64,000 nucleotides of DNA from Candidatus Saccharibacteria bacterium oral taxon 488 (lineage in GTDB: Bacteria; Patescibacteriota; Saccharimonadia; Saccharimonadales; Saccharimonadaceae). A model generated the notes under the pieces. It had not been told where the DNA came from, ran no database searches, and saw nothing but the letters and a program-made list of their open reading frames with translations. A program made the translations under genes and the position numbers. Location of the stretch: contig CP039998.1 of NCBI GenBank assembly GCA_013099015.1, positions 496,001-560,000 on the forward strand, read 5' to 3'. Below are positions 34,789-43,690 of this stretch, piece after piece (within the stretch, counting starts at the first letter, position 1; each line of letters opens with the position of its first letter).

Positions 34789-35181
34789 TTATATATCAAG
34801 ATCATCCAGTTCTGCAAGCTCTTTTCGAGCATTTTCTGCATAAGAAGAGCTATTTTCCACAGTTTCATCTGTTGAGTTGTCCACAGAATCATCATCTGAA
34901 GCGGCAGCCGTAGTTTGTTTAGCACTCGTAAAGCCGTCGTTGTTGACAATTTTCAGGTTGTAGCGCGCATCATTTTTCGTCCCTAACGCCCTGAGTAGCG
35001 TCCGCAGACTTTGGGCTGTACCGCCACGCTTACCGATAACCCGACCGAGATCCTCTGGGTTGACCGTCAGTGTAAGCAACACTCCCTTTTCGTCAATCAA
35101 ACGCTCGACGACGACATCTTCTGGATGTCCAACCAGCGCCTTTACTACGTATTCTACAAATTGCTGATCTATCGTTGACAT
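34789..35181 (-). CDS. KH-domain RNA-binding protein (KhpA/YlqC-like)
   Basis: 130 residues from the ATG at 35181, which has AAGGAGG upstream; the longer frame intrudes into mltG. The core (about 1-80) matches the KhpA type II-like KH domain, with GRVIGKRGGTAQSLRTLLRA containing the GxxG loop. A Ser/Asp/Glu-rich tail of about 45 residues is an addition to the usual ~75-80 aa family. KhpA binds RNA and affects cell division and growth in Firmicutes. A TATACT box lies at 35213-35218. Confidence 0.9.
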   Translation of the reverse strand: MSTIDQQFVEYVVKALVGHPEDVVVERLIDEKGVLLTLTVNPEDLGRVIGKRGGTAQSLRTLLRALGTKNDARYNLKIVNNDGFTSAKQTTAAASDDDSVDNSTDETVENSSSYAENARKELAELDDLDI

Positions 35182-35212
35182 ACTGCCCCTCCTTGGAATT
35201 AACTGTACTCCT

Positions 35213-35218
35213 AGTATA
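35213..35218 (-). promoter_or_regulatory. KH-protein gene -10 box
   Basis: TATACT on the minus strand, followed by a ~25-nt leader with AAGGAGG, a leadered contrast to the leaderless promoters nearby. Confidence 0.5.
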
Positions 35219-35242
35219 GCATAGGCGATTTGCCGAGGGCAA

Positions 35243-36331
35243 CTATGGCAATTGGCACTTTTTGGCGCAGTGGGCGGTAATGTTCGCCTTGTGCTCAGCC
35301 TCGGTCTTAGCAAAATAAGTTACGTTGTCGTCGCCGCTCAAGAAATAAAGGTAATCCTCCTGGGCTGGATCGGCCACAGCATTCAGTGCCGCGAGACCAG
35401 GCGAAGCAATTGGCCCAGGCGGCAGCCCCTTGTGAATACGCGTATTGTACGGTGAATTAAGCGTGTGCGAGCGAGCGACGCCAGCCTTGTCGGCGGCATA
35501 ATGATACGTCACGTCTGACCCGAGCGGCATATCCTTTTTGAGACGGTTATAAAACACACTGGCGATCCGCCGCATGTCCTCGCAGGTCGCTTTACCCGGG
35601 CAGCCAATTGACTCGCGCTGAACAATCGAAGCCAGTGTTAGCCCCTGATACAGCGACAGCCCTCGAGCTGCAAATTTCTTTTCGAGATTATTCTCAGTTA
35701 CCACCCGGTCTAGCTCACTGATGGCCCGCTGCAAGGCTTGCTGGGCGGTGGCGTCTGACGGCAAAAAATATGTATCACCATAGATATACCCCTCGAGATC
35801 GGCGGTCGCTGGCTTACTTTTTAGTACCGTACCGGTATAAGTAGCAGCAAAAGCGGCCGTGATCTGCTCATCGCTGTAGCCAGCCCGCTTGAGGGCGCTG
35901 GCAACATCGGTCTTTTGAGCGGCAGGCGTCGAGGTCTTATCGCGCAGTGTTGCCCCTGGATAAAATAGTACCGAACGCCGATCCGGTTTGCCACCGAGTA
36001 AATGCTTAAGCACCGACGCCACATCTTGATCTTGTGTAAAGCTGTACACGCCCTTATTGAAGGTGCCGGTAACGTTATTTAACTTGAGGTAAATTGTCAT
36101 GGCAAAGGCGCTACGAATAATTTTTTTATCTTCAAGTTTTTTGGCAATGAGCTGCGCTGTGTCGCCACTAGCGATCTCGACACTGATTTTTTGCCGCGCC
36201 CCGGCGTTGACCGGACGAAGCATTTGCTTGTACCAAATGACGCTGCCAAGCAGCACCACACCCGCCACTGCGACAACTGCCGATACGATAATGAGCCACA
36301 ACCGCCGTTTTTTAATCTTCAACTTCTTCAT
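35243..36331 (-). CDS. mltG: Endolytic peptidoglycan transglycosylase MltG
   Basis: 362 residues. An N-terminal membrane helix (about 11-31) precedes a LysM-like segment (SGDTAQLIAKKLEDKKII) and the YceG catalytic domain. The active-site region reads LASIVQRESIG, keeping the last Glu of the family SIVEKE motif. NTRIHKGLPPGPIASPG and the C-terminal DYLYFLS block are typical. It cuts nascent glycan strands and so sets their length with the PBP. It overlaps ruvX by 4 bases in the pilM-J-ruvX-mltG operon. Confidence 0.95.
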   Translation of the reverse strand: MKKLKIKKRRLWLIIVSAVVAVAGVVLLGSVIWYKQMLRPVNAGARQKISVEIASGDTAQLIAKKLEDKKIIRSAFAMTIYLKLNNVTGTFNKGVYSFTQDQDVASVLKHLLGGKPDRRSVLFYPGATLRDKTSTPAAQKTDVASALKRAGYSDEQITAAFAATYTGTVLKSKPATADLEGYIYGDTYFLPSDATAQQALQRAISELDRVVTENNLEKKFAARGLSLYQGLTLASIVQRESIGCPGKATCEDMRRIASVFYNRLKKDMPLGSDVTYHYAADKAGVARSHTLNSPYNTRIHKGLPPGPIASPGLAALNAVADPAQEDYLYFLSGDDNVTYFAKTEAEHKANITAHCAKKCQLP

Positions 36332-36732
36332 CCGTGCACCTCCAAATAATCTTGTAGTATAATACTCGCCGCCTCAGCGTCAATGTCACCCTTATCTTTG
36401 ATCTTGCCAGCCAGGCGCTGTTCCGCCTGAACGCTGGTTAGCGACTCATCCTGATAAGCGATCTCGGCATCAATGTCCAGCTGACCCAGCCGCCTGACAA
36501 AATCAACCACGAACTCTGTTTGTTGCGTTGGCTCGCCGGACTGGTTACGCGGATAACCGACCACCACCAGCGAGATGTCGTGCCGCAGCATAATCTCTGC
36601 CAGTTCCTCCATGACCCGCTCATCATGAGCCACCCAGCCAAACGGCACCGCGATCCGCACCTGCGAATCGGCCATCGCCAGACCGATCCGCTTCTCGCCC
36701 ACATCTAGCGCTAGAAAGTTTTTAGCTTTCAT
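36328..36732 (-). CDS. ruvX: Putative Holliday junction resolvase RuvX (YqgF family)
   Basis: 134 residues. RNase H-like fold with the first acid in LALDVGEKRIGLAMAD, the VVGYPRNQSGE motif and the C-terminal YQDESLTSVQAEQRL and DAEAASIILQDYL blocks. The family acts in 16S rRNA 5'-end maturation in E. coli and possibly in DNA junction resolution. It overlaps the baseplate-J-like gene by 11 bases and mltG by 4. Confidence 0.95.
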   Translation of the reverse strand: MKAKNFLALDVGEKRIGLAMADSQVRIAVPFGWVAHDERVMEELAEIMLRHDISLVVVGYPRNQSGEPTQQTEFVVDFVRRLGQLDIDAEIAYQDESLTSVQAEQRLAGKIKDKGDIDAEAASIILQDYLEVHG

Positions 36733-38335
36733 TGAGCTTGAATTCGATGCTTATTCGTTTGGTATCATTTGGTACGGTGCGCACCCAGAACGGAGAGAAT
36801 TTCACATCAACATTTTCGATACCTTTGATGGCTTCGAGTGCTGACTGGATGTCGCCATAACTTTTACCGCGCGACTGCTCCTTGACCTTTTCCTCATCAA
36901 TGGTTGGGCCGACGACGGCATTGGCAGTGATGTGAGCAATGAAGTTGCTGCCCTGACCACTGAACTGCGCAAACTGCGCGCTATCAACACCATCTTTATA
37001 GATCTTTTGCGACTGCTTGCCCTCTAGTTCCTTGTTGGCGGTCGCCTTGAGGTAGGTGCTTAGCTCTGATTTTTCGATACCAACCATCGAGGCGGTTACC
37101 ACTGTTTTAAGCGTCACTGCACCAGTCGCTTCACTATCGACGGCGACACTTGGAGTTGGCGCACTACGCTGTTCTTGATAGCTTTCTTTGATAGTAACAG
37201 TCGATCCGCCAAATGATTGCTCGACCTTGCCACGAAGAGAGTCGGCTTTTTTTTCGTTCAATAAGTCGCCGGCACGCTTAACATCGTCGCTACTAACCAC
37301 CGTCACCTCACGACTACTACCACCTGAAGTCTCGCCAACGAGTGTCGCGTTAACTCCTGATGGCATTCCCGATACCGAACCACTTTCACCGTTATATTCC
37401 GCCCCGATATTGGCAGCCGTCACCATGACCGTTGAGCCCGAGGCATTGGAGCGGCTAAACGTCACCGCGCTATCAGTCGTAAAGGTCATCCCACCGCTCG
37501 TACGGATTGATGTCCCGGCCGGAATGGTCTTATCTAGCAGGCTAATGGAATCAGTCGCAACCCGTAGCTTGCCCTTGGCTCGCTCACCAACTTTCTTCTT
37601 GCCAGTTGCCGAGAACTCAACGGATAATTCTGCTTTTTGCTCCTGCCGGCGCGCCTTGATCACGTCAGCAGCCGGATCAGTCGTCCCGTCAGTCCTGAGT
37701 GTCACTTTCTTATTTACCGTCACCGTTGTCGTCTTGGCCGTGATAATCACTCGCGCGTGCGGTGCAAACCAAATCGCCCATACCAAAAACCCAATGAGTA
37801 GCAGCGCGGCGCCGCCGATCAGCAGAAACTTTTTACGAAATAGATTAAAGTTCGGGACTTTTGGTGCTGTCTTGTTCTTGTTAGCGTTATCCGCCGGTTT
37901 TGGCGTTTCGTCGTCCTGTTTTTTGGATGAATCAGCGATGGCCGAATCAATCGCTTTATCCGTTTCATCAACAGGTTGCGCACTCTTTTCTAACTCGCCG
38001 ACTGGCAGCTCGCGCCCATCGATGACGTCATTTTCGTCGTCCACCTTCAGCACCGGAACCTCGGCCATTTCTGGCTTGCTCTGGAGCGTCTTGGCCACCG
38101 GAATTTTGGCTGCTGCTGCTAGACCGGACAGAACTGTATCGCCGGTAATCAGCACCACCCGCTTATCAACCGACGTAGCCGTCCGAGCGATCAGCCGCAT
38201 ATTAACCGCGCTACGCAGCACACCAACTCGCTTGGGTGGCACCAGCGCAATAATCCGCTCCTTTGACGCCTTTATCTTACCAACGATAGCAGTGATATCA
38301 TCTTCGACGTCAATGTAAATAACATCTTTATTCAT
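36722..38335 (-). CDS. Baseplate-J/gp47-like single-pass membrane protein (CPR type)
   Basis: 537 residues. The N-terminal ~95 residues form a cytoplasmic alpha/beta domain (DITAIVGKIKASKERIIALVPPKR, LITGDTVLSGLA). An acidic linker follows, then one membrane helix (about 175-196), then a ~340-residue external beta-rich region with repeated strands (VTVNKKVTLRTDGTTDPAADV, GTSIRTSGGMTFTTDSAVTF) that recalls baseplate J-like domains. The family is recurrent in CPR genomes; its role is unknown. Its start is adjacent to the FtsA/PilM-like stop, so the two probably act together at the envelope. Confidence 0.6.
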   Translation of the reverse strand: MNKDVIYIDVEDDITAIVGKIKASKERIIALVPPKRVGVLRSAVNMRLIARTATSVDKRVVLITGDTVLSGLAAAAKIPVAKTLQSKPEMAEVPVLKVDDENDVIDGRELPVGELEKSAQPVDETDKAIDSAIADSSKKQDDETPKPADNANKNKTAPKVPNFNLFRKKFLLIGGAALLLIGFLVWAIWFAPHARVIITAKTTTVTVNKKVTLRTDGTTDPAADVIKARRQEQKAELSVEFSATGKKKVGERAKGKLRVATDSISLLDKTIPAGTSIRTSGGMTFTTDSAVTFSRSNASGSTVMVTAANIGAEYNGESGSVSGMPSGVNATLVGETSGGSSREVTVVSSDDVKRAGDLLNEKKADSLRGKVEQSFGGSTVTIKESYQEQRSAPTPSVAVDSEATGAVTLKTVVTASMVGIEKSELSTYLKATANKELEGKQSQKIYKDGVDSAQFAQFSGQGSNFIAHITANAVVGPTIDEEKVKEQSRGKSYGDIQSALEAIKGIENVDVKFSPFWVRTVPNDTKRISIEFKLNES

Positions 38336-39598
38336 CTATATTTTGAGTAATCGGTTAACTTTATCCATCAAGCCATGAGCGTCTTGATTACTTACCATTG
38401 TATCATACCCAACTCGCAGCAGACCCATTACCGTGATAAATGTGTGATCCGTGATATCGCCAGTTGTGTCAGTGATACCGATGACATCAGAGGGCTTGAT
38501 ATGCTGAATGGTTGGCTTTTTCGTAAATGGTAGTTCCTTGTACCATGGCTGATTGGCCAGTGCATCAACGAGCTGCTGCAAGCTCGCACCACCACCACAC
38601 AGCAAAATTCGGTTCGGTAGGTGATCAACGCTGTCAAAATCACCGAGCGCCAGCTCAACGCCCGACAGCCATACCTCAAGGGTTTTATCAATCGCCCCAT
38701 CAAGTTTGCGCTTGAGTGTTGGCTTGATATATTCCTTATCAGCATTTACCTTCAACTTTTCCGCCTCTTTGTAGCCTAGGTCAAGGTCCGTCGCAATCAT
38801 CCGCGTAAAGCTCCGTCCGCCGATACCGAACATCTTGGTGCCCTCAACGCCGCCGTCATTGACGACCGCAATGTCAGTCGTGCCGCCGCCGCAATCGATC
38901 AAGATCGCCGTGAAATTAGAATTCGCATCCGTACCGAGCACACTTCGGCTGACTGCAAATGGTTCGGCCGCCACGGCGATTAGCTCCAGCGCTAACTCGT
39001 CGGCCACCTTTTCCAGCGCCCCGATATGTACCATTGGTGCAAATGCCGTATAAATCTGCACTGCCACGTCCCGCCCCTGAAAGCCGATCGGATTCGACAC
39101 TTTGTAGCCGTCAATATGAATGCTGACCAGTGCCGAGTTAACCAGCTTCACCTCGACATCCTCGTTGCCAGTTTCCAGCGCAATCTGCGCCTGCGCCTTG
39201 CCCTGCGCCCGTTCCTGTACCTTCTCGATGATGAATTCCATCTCAGCAACATCCAGCGGTTTATCGGGCTGCGGTCGGCGATAGCGAATTGTGTTGGTCA
39301 CGCCCTTGACCAGCTCACCGGCAATGCCGATGATCACCTGCTTGGCCTGAACACCGGCCTTATCCTCAGCTTCGGTCAGTGCCGCCTCGCAATTGGTCAC
39401 CACACCGGCAATATCAGCAATCGCGCCCTGGTGCATGTCGCCCAGATTCTGCTGCGCCCGACCAACTCCGATGATCTCGATATCATCATCCTTGATCTCG
39501 GCGATCAGCGCCTTGATATACTCCGTACCAATGTCGAGACCGACCAGGTACTGGTGTTCATCTTTGTCTGTCTTCTTGAAAAGCCTATCTAACACCAT
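38336..39598 (-). CDS. Actin-like ATPase, FtsA/PilM family
   Basis: 420 residues. Actin-fold signatures: phosphate-1 VGLDIGTEYIKALI, phosphate-2 AILIDCGGGTTDIAVV and adenosine motif ILLCGGGASLQQL. It has an FtsA-like SHS2 insertion region (about 85-170). It could be the divisome FtsA or a PilM-like pilus component. The neighbour with a cytoplasmic N-terminal domain and one membrane helix fits a PilM-PilN-type pairing, but no pilus genes are seen here and ftsZ is absent from the window. The TATAAT box is about 10 nt from the ATG, and there is no clear ribosome site. Confidence 0.8.
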   Translation of the reverse strand: MVLDRLFKKTDKDEHQYLVGLDIGTEYIKALIAEIKDDDIEIIGVGRAQQNLGDMHQGAIADIAGVVTNCEAALTEAEDKAGVQAKQVIIGIAGELVKGVTNTIRYRRPQPDKPLDVAEMEFIIEKVQERAQGKAQAQIALETGNEDVEVKLVNSALVSIHIDGYKVSNPIGFQGRDVAVQIYTAFAPMVHIGALEKVADELALELIAVAAEPFAVSRSVLGTDANSNFTAILIDCGGGTTDIAVVNDGGVEGTKMFGIGGRSFTRMIATDLDLGYKEAEKLKVNADKEYIKPTLKRKLDGAIDKTLEVWLSGVELALGDFDSVDHLPNRILLCGGGASLQQLVDALANQPWYKELPFTKKPTIQHIKPSDVIGITDTTGDITDHTFITVMGLLRVGYDTMVSNQDAHGLMDKVNRLLKI

Positions 39599-39665
39599 AG
39601 TCTTTATGATTATATACCATTTGTGTGTGGATTGGCTAGTTTTTTACGAGGATAATTAACCAGCC

Positions 39666-41549
39666 TCAGTCAAGTATCGCCTTAATACGCCGAATCCCAG
39701 CAGCGCTCGCCTCTTCTTTGGTGATCGTAAAGCGCTTGCTACCCTCGGCCAAGATGCCGGTGTGTTCGACGTGTGGGCCACCGCAGACCTCAAAGCTGAT
39801 GACATTATCACCTTCACCGATGGAGTAGACTTTCACCGTATCGCCGTAGCGTTCACCAAAGGCGCCGATTGCACCCATGTTTAGTGCCTCATCAGTCGGA
39901 TAGACGGCAAAGCTGACTGGTAAATCAGCGTCGATCCAGGCATTAACCTGATCCTCCACCGCTTGCTTTTCCTCCGGCGTCAATTTATCGTGATTAAAAT
40001 CAAAACGCAGGCGCTCAGACGTGATATTGCTGCCGTGCTGCTGCAAATCCGGCGCCTTCAGAACTTTGCGCAGCGCCGCCCCCAACAAGTGCGTCGCCGT
40101 ATGATATTTCAGATGAATCGGATCGTGACCCTCTAGGCCGCCGCTAAATTGCCCTTTGCGCGCAGTTTTGGAACGTTGGCGTTGCTCGGCCATTCGCGCA
40201 TCAAATTCGGCGCGCCAATTATCAGAAAGCTTGATACCTTGTTTATAGGCCTCTTCGGTACTCAGCTCCACCGGAAAGCCAAACGTATCATATAGCGTAA
40301 ATAGCTCTTCGCCAGTCAAGCCGTCGTCGATATAATGCTGCATTTGCCTGAGACCTTTGCGCAGCGTTTGGCGGAAAGCTTTTTCCTCTTTGACTAGCAC
40401 AGCGATGATACTCTCGCGACTCTCCTTAACTTCTGGGAAGTCCGCTTCATATAAGTCAGCGATCACCGGCACGACTTCCTCCAGAAAATTCTGCTCAATC
40501 CCCAGGTCAAAGCTATAGCGAATCGCTCGGCGCAGCAAACGGCGCATCACATACCCCTGCTCCTTATTGCTCGGCGCGCAGCCGTCGACCGCCATAAAGG
40601 TAGCAGCCCTTAGGTGGTCAGCGATCACTCGCATACTTTCGGTATGTGAATCATACTTTTTGCCGCTCAAATCCTGCAATTTCTCGACGATTGGCCACAG
40701 CAAGCTAATCTTGAAAACGTCGGGGTCATTATTCACGGCCGCCGCAATTCGCTCCAGGCCTGAGCCATGATCAATATTTGGCTTTTCTAGCGGCTCAAAC
40801 ACACCGTCCGCCACCTTTTTATAGGCCATAAAGACATTGTTGCCAATCTCCATAAAGCGACCGCAGTCGCAGTTCGGATGACAATGCTCACCAAACTTTG
40901 GATCATGCTCGATAAAGTCAAATTCATAAAACATCTCGCTATCCGGCCCACACGGATCACCAATCGGCGTAGTTTCTGGCCCACCGTTACGGCTCCACCA
41001 GTTTTTACTGCCATCATAGAAGAAAATCCGTTCGCCCGGGTGAATACCGCGCGCATAACCGGCTTCTTCCGAACCAATATCGGCCTGACCGCTGCTCAGG
41101 CCTGCTTTTTCGTATAGCTCCGCCCAGATTTCCGCTGCCTCAGTATCCTTAGGAATATCGTAGCGTTCATCACCAATGTAACAGGTGATATAAATCCGGT
41201 TCATGTCAAGTCCGACCTCTTCGGACAAGAATTGCCACATCCAGTTGATCTGCTCTTTTTTGAAATAATCACCCAAACTCCAGTTACCGAGCATTTCAAA
41301 AAACGTCGTGTGGCGGTTATCACCGATATCATCAATGTCTTGGGCCCGCAAGCACGTCTGCGAATCAGCGATTCGCTTACCCTCAGGATGCGGCTCACCC
41401 AGCAGATATGGAATCATTGGCTGCATGCCCGCACCAGTGAAGAGCGTGGTCGGGTCGTCGGTTAGAATCAGCGGCGCGCGCTTGATGACTGCATGAGCCT
41501 GTTTGCTGTAAAAGTCGAGATATTTGAGGCGAATTTCTTGAGCGTTCAT
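39666..41549 (-). CDS. alaS: Alanyl-tRNA synthetase, short form
   Basis: 627 residues against about 870 in E. coli. Present are the class II catalytic core (TTLFTGAGMQPMIPYL; DNRHTTFFEMLGNWSLGDYF), the tRNA-recognition region and the editing domain with YHTATHLLGAAL and the CGGPHVEHTG metal site. The protein stops right after the editing domain, so the C-terminal oligomerisation (DHHA1) domain is missing. Editing should be retained. TATAAT ends 7 nt before the ATG, leaderless. It is monocistronic. Confidence 0.96.
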   Translation of the reverse strand: MNAQEIRLKYLDFYSKQAHAVIKRAPLILTDDPTTLFTGAGMQPMIPYLLGEPHPEGKRIADSQTCLRAQDIDDIGDNRHTTFFEMLGNWSLGDYFKKEQINWMWQFLSEEVGLDMNRIYITCYIGDERYDIPKDTEAAEIWAELYEKAGLSSGQADIGSEEAGYARGIHPGERIFFYDGSKNWWSRNGGPETTPIGDPCGPDSEMFYEFDFIEHDPKFGEHCHPNCDCGRFMEIGNNVFMAYKKVADGVFEPLEKPNIDHGSGLERIAAAVNNDPDVFKISLLWPIVEKLQDLSGKKYDSHTESMRVIADHLRAATFMAVDGCAPSNKEQGYVMRRLLRRAIRYSFDLGIEQNFLEEVVPVIADLYEADFPEVKESRESIIAVLVKEEKAFRQTLRKGLRQMQHYIDDGLTGEELFTLYDTFGFPVELSTEEAYKQGIKLSDNWRAEFDARMAEQRQRSKTARKGQFSGGLEGHDPIHLKYHTATHLLGAALRKVLKAPDLQQHGSNITSERLRFDFNHDKLTPEEKQAVEDQVNAWIDADLPVSFAVYPTDEALNMGAIGAFGERYGDTVKVYSIGEGDNVISFEVCGGPHVEHTGILAEGSKRFTITKEEASAAGIRRIKAILD

Positions 41550-41556
41550 AGGAGCA

Positions 41557-41562
41557 ATTATA
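41557..41562 (-). promoter_or_regulatory. alaS -10 box (leaderless arrangement)
   Basis: TATAAT on the minus strand, 7 nt before the ATG. Confidence 0.55.
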
Positions 41563-41591
41563 GCACAAGTCGCCTCAGATACTCTGGATCT

Positions 41592-43121
41592 TTATGAACG
41601 TTTTTTCCGCATCAGCAGCACTGCACCGCTGATAATGGCAGCAACACCAGCCCCGATCGCTACCAGCAAACTCGTACCGGTATCGGCTAGTTGACTGCCT
41701 GCTCGGCCTTGCGAAGCGCCCGGCTGCCCTGGTTGACTCGGCTGACCCGGCTGGTTAGGAGCACCTGGATTACCCGGCGCTGTTGGCACAGCGTTCCACT
41801 TAGCGTATAGCGTGAAGTTAGAATTTGGCATCGTATGGACGTTAAAGTCCCACCGCATCAGATAAGTTGGATCAGCGTACCATCCAGCAAAGGTATAGCC
41901 AGCCCGCGTCGGATCAGCCGGCCGCACCGCCTTGGCAGTGTAGGCGACCGTTTGAGATGGTACCGGTGAGCCTGAGCCGGTATCAAACGTCAGCGTGTAG
42001 GTCGGGCACTGCTTGGCATCGCCATTGATCGTCCAGCCGTGACCACTGTCGGCCACTGCCTTTTGCAGCGCTGCATGCGCCGCCTCCGCCGTACAATATT
42101 TCAGGCTGGCCGCACCCAGCGTCACTGGTGACTTGAGTACTGCATTATTCCAGGCAATCAGCGTCGCGTCGTAATTTTGCACCGATAGCGCCGTATTATC
42201 AAGCATATTCGTCCCGCCAGCATACGGATTCCCCGTAACATCTTGTAGCGAGGTCAGTTGCCAGCCAGCCAGCGACTGGTTGAATGCCCGCGCATTAGCC
42301 AACATCCGCACCATAGCATGTGCTTTCGTCATATTCCACAGCCCGATCGGCTGATTGAACGAATTTGCCCACTCGAACATACTATCAGCGTATTCAAGTT
42401 TTGCAGTATTCCAGCTGGCAATTGACGAACTGCCGCCGTTATTGAACGCCCCTGCATACGCAAACATATGGCCAGCGCTCGTCACATTTCCCATGTTCCA
42501 CGAACCGATGTTTTGGTTAAACTGTCCGGCGCCATGGAACATATTAGCAGTTGTCGTCACATTTGATGTATTCCATTGCCAGTTGGCACCCTCACCCTTG
42601 AGCGAGTGAGCCGTGTCGAACATACCTTGCAGGCTCGTTACGTTCGTGAGGTTCGGCACGTCAGTCGCCTTGACATCCATATTCTCAGCGCCCCGAAACG
42701 CCGAGTCCATGCTGCGCCACGCACCCGTTCCCCACTGGTCAACTGACATGATTTTCAAACGATCACCGGCATTATTCACATAAATCTGCGGGAATGTACC
42801 GCCGATACGAATTGTGTGACGACCCTCGTCGCTGTATGTGCAGGTGTGACTACTGGTCACGCCCACAGCGTCAGGAATACCGTCATTGTTACAGTCAACC
42901 GTATAATTATATCCCCCGCCTGTCACCGGTATAGTAAATTGATCGGTGTTTGATACGCCCGGTTTCGTGGTGTCGATCGTCATAACAAAATCCGTGTTGT
43001 TAATCGCATCAGCTTTCGCTGGCTGCGTCATCGCAAGTAGCGTCAGGCCACCAACACCAAGCATCATAACCCCTGCTGTTAGCGTCGGCAGCAAGCGCCT
43101 GCGTCGTTGTAAATATTTCAT
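41592..43121 (-). CDS. LPXTG-type surface protein with BspA-like (DUF285) repeats
   Basis: 509 residues. A signal peptide (about 1-37, ending AKADA) leads into a PKD-like region and a DUF285 repeat tract (about 130-320), where NxSxMFxxAxxFNQxIxxWN repeats such as MFHGAGQFNQNIGSWNMGNV are visible. A Listeria-Bacteroides type repeat follows (GYTFAGWYADPTY with LYAKW). A Pro/Gly/Gln spacer is next, then the sortase signal LADTG (478-482), a membrane helix and the basic tail RKKRS. Such proteins act as adhesins; attachment to the bacterial host is a natural guess. It has the window's clear TTGACA/TATTAT promoter. Confidence 0.9.
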   Translation of the reverse strand: MKYLQRRRRLLPTLTAGVMMLGVGGLTLLAMTQPAKADAINNTDFVMTIDTTKPGVSNTDQFTIPVTGGGYNYTVDCNNDGIPDAVGVTSSHTCTYSDEGRHTIRIGGTFPQIYVNNAGDRLKIMSVDQWGTGAWRSMDSAFRGAENMDVKATDVPNLTNVTSLQGMFDTAHSLKGEGANWQWNTSNVTTTANMFHGAGQFNQNIGSWNMGNVTSAGHMFAYAGAFNNGGSSSIASWNTAKLEYADSMFEWANSFNQPIGLWNMTKAHAMVRMLANARAFNQSLAGWQLTSLQDVTGNPYAGGTNMLDNTALSVQNYDATLIAWNNAVLKSPVTLGAASLKYCTAEAAHAALQKAVADSGHGWTINGDAKQCPTYTLTFDTGSGSPVPSQTVAYTAKAVRPADPTRAGYTFAGWYADPTYLMRWDFNVHTMPNSNFTLYAKWNAVPTAPGNPGAPNQPGQPSQPGQPGASQGRAGSQLADTGTSLLVAIGAGVAAIISGAVLLMRKKRS

Positions 43122-43167
43122 AAACCCCCTATTATGTTCGTGTTACTTCGTTGTACTATTACCTCAA

Positions 43168-43197
43168 ATAATACGCGACTAAGCCCTCCATTGTCAA
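43168..43197 (-). promoter_or_regulatory. Promoter of surface protein gene
   Basis: TTGACA (43197-43192), 18-bp spacer, TATTAT (43173-43168), then a leader of about 45 nt with GGGGGT before the ATG. The -35 directly follows the rpsP terminator. Confidence 0.65.
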
Positions 43198-43220
43198 GAA
43201 AATCCCGCTCTCATCGCGGG
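43195..43220 (-). terminator. Terminator after rpsP
   Basis: CCCGC / GCGGG with a 7-nt loop (43204-43220), followed on the minus strand by ATTTTCTT. It ends the iscS-ydcF-mnmA-rpsP message. Confidence 0.65.
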
Positions 43221-43249
43221 CGGGAAATGTCTCAGTTTATCACGTCGTA

Positions 43250-43612
43250 TTATTCGGCACTTGGCTCGTCAGCGTCCGACTGAGCCGGCTCTTCTTTTGG
43301 CTGATTCTTACGAAGCTTCTCTGGATTGCGGATGGCTTTGTGCTTATCAGCAGCTGGCGCTTTAACCCACTTTGGCAAGGTGACGCCAGCTTCTTTCAAT
43401 AACTTAACAACACGCGGTGTTGGCTGGGCACCATTGTCCAAATATTTCTGTGCTAATTCAGCCTGAATATTTGCTGCTTTAGTGTGTGGATTGTAGCTGC
43501 CGACATACGCGACCACACGACCGCTTGATGGATGGCGCTGCGCCTCTTGTACTGCCAGGCGGTACACCGGATAACCCTTGCGACCCAACCGTTGCAAACG
43601 AATTGCTAGCAT
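43250..43612 (-). CDS. rpsP: 30S ribosomal protein S16
   Basis: 120 residues. The S16 core (about 1-75) is clear: IRLQRLGRKGYPVYRLAV and VVAYVGSYNPHTK, with a C-terminal acidic/lysine tail of about 40 residues. It binds 16S rRNA and helps 30S assembly. It is separated from trmD and the KH gene, its usual neighbours. It follows mnmA by about 80 bases, with an AAGGAAG ribosome site. Confidence 0.97.
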   Translation of the reverse strand: MLAIRLQRLGRKGYPVYRLAVQEAQRHPSSGRVVAYVGSYNPHTKAANIQAELAQKYLDNGAQPTPRVVKLLKEAGVTLPKWVKAPAADKHKAIRNPEKLRKNQPKEEPAQSDADEPSAE

Positions 43613-43690
43613 GTGTGATTTCTTCCTTTTCTTACAACTCTTTGATTAATGTATTACTCCTAGAGAGTGTACACTATTTCGCTATGTACG

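Noticed and set aside
37188..38318. A 376-codon plus-strand open frame opposite the baseplate-J-like gene
   Set aside because: It is a shadow of a Ser/Thr/Ala-rich gene; no start signal, and composition follows the reverse complement of the real gene.
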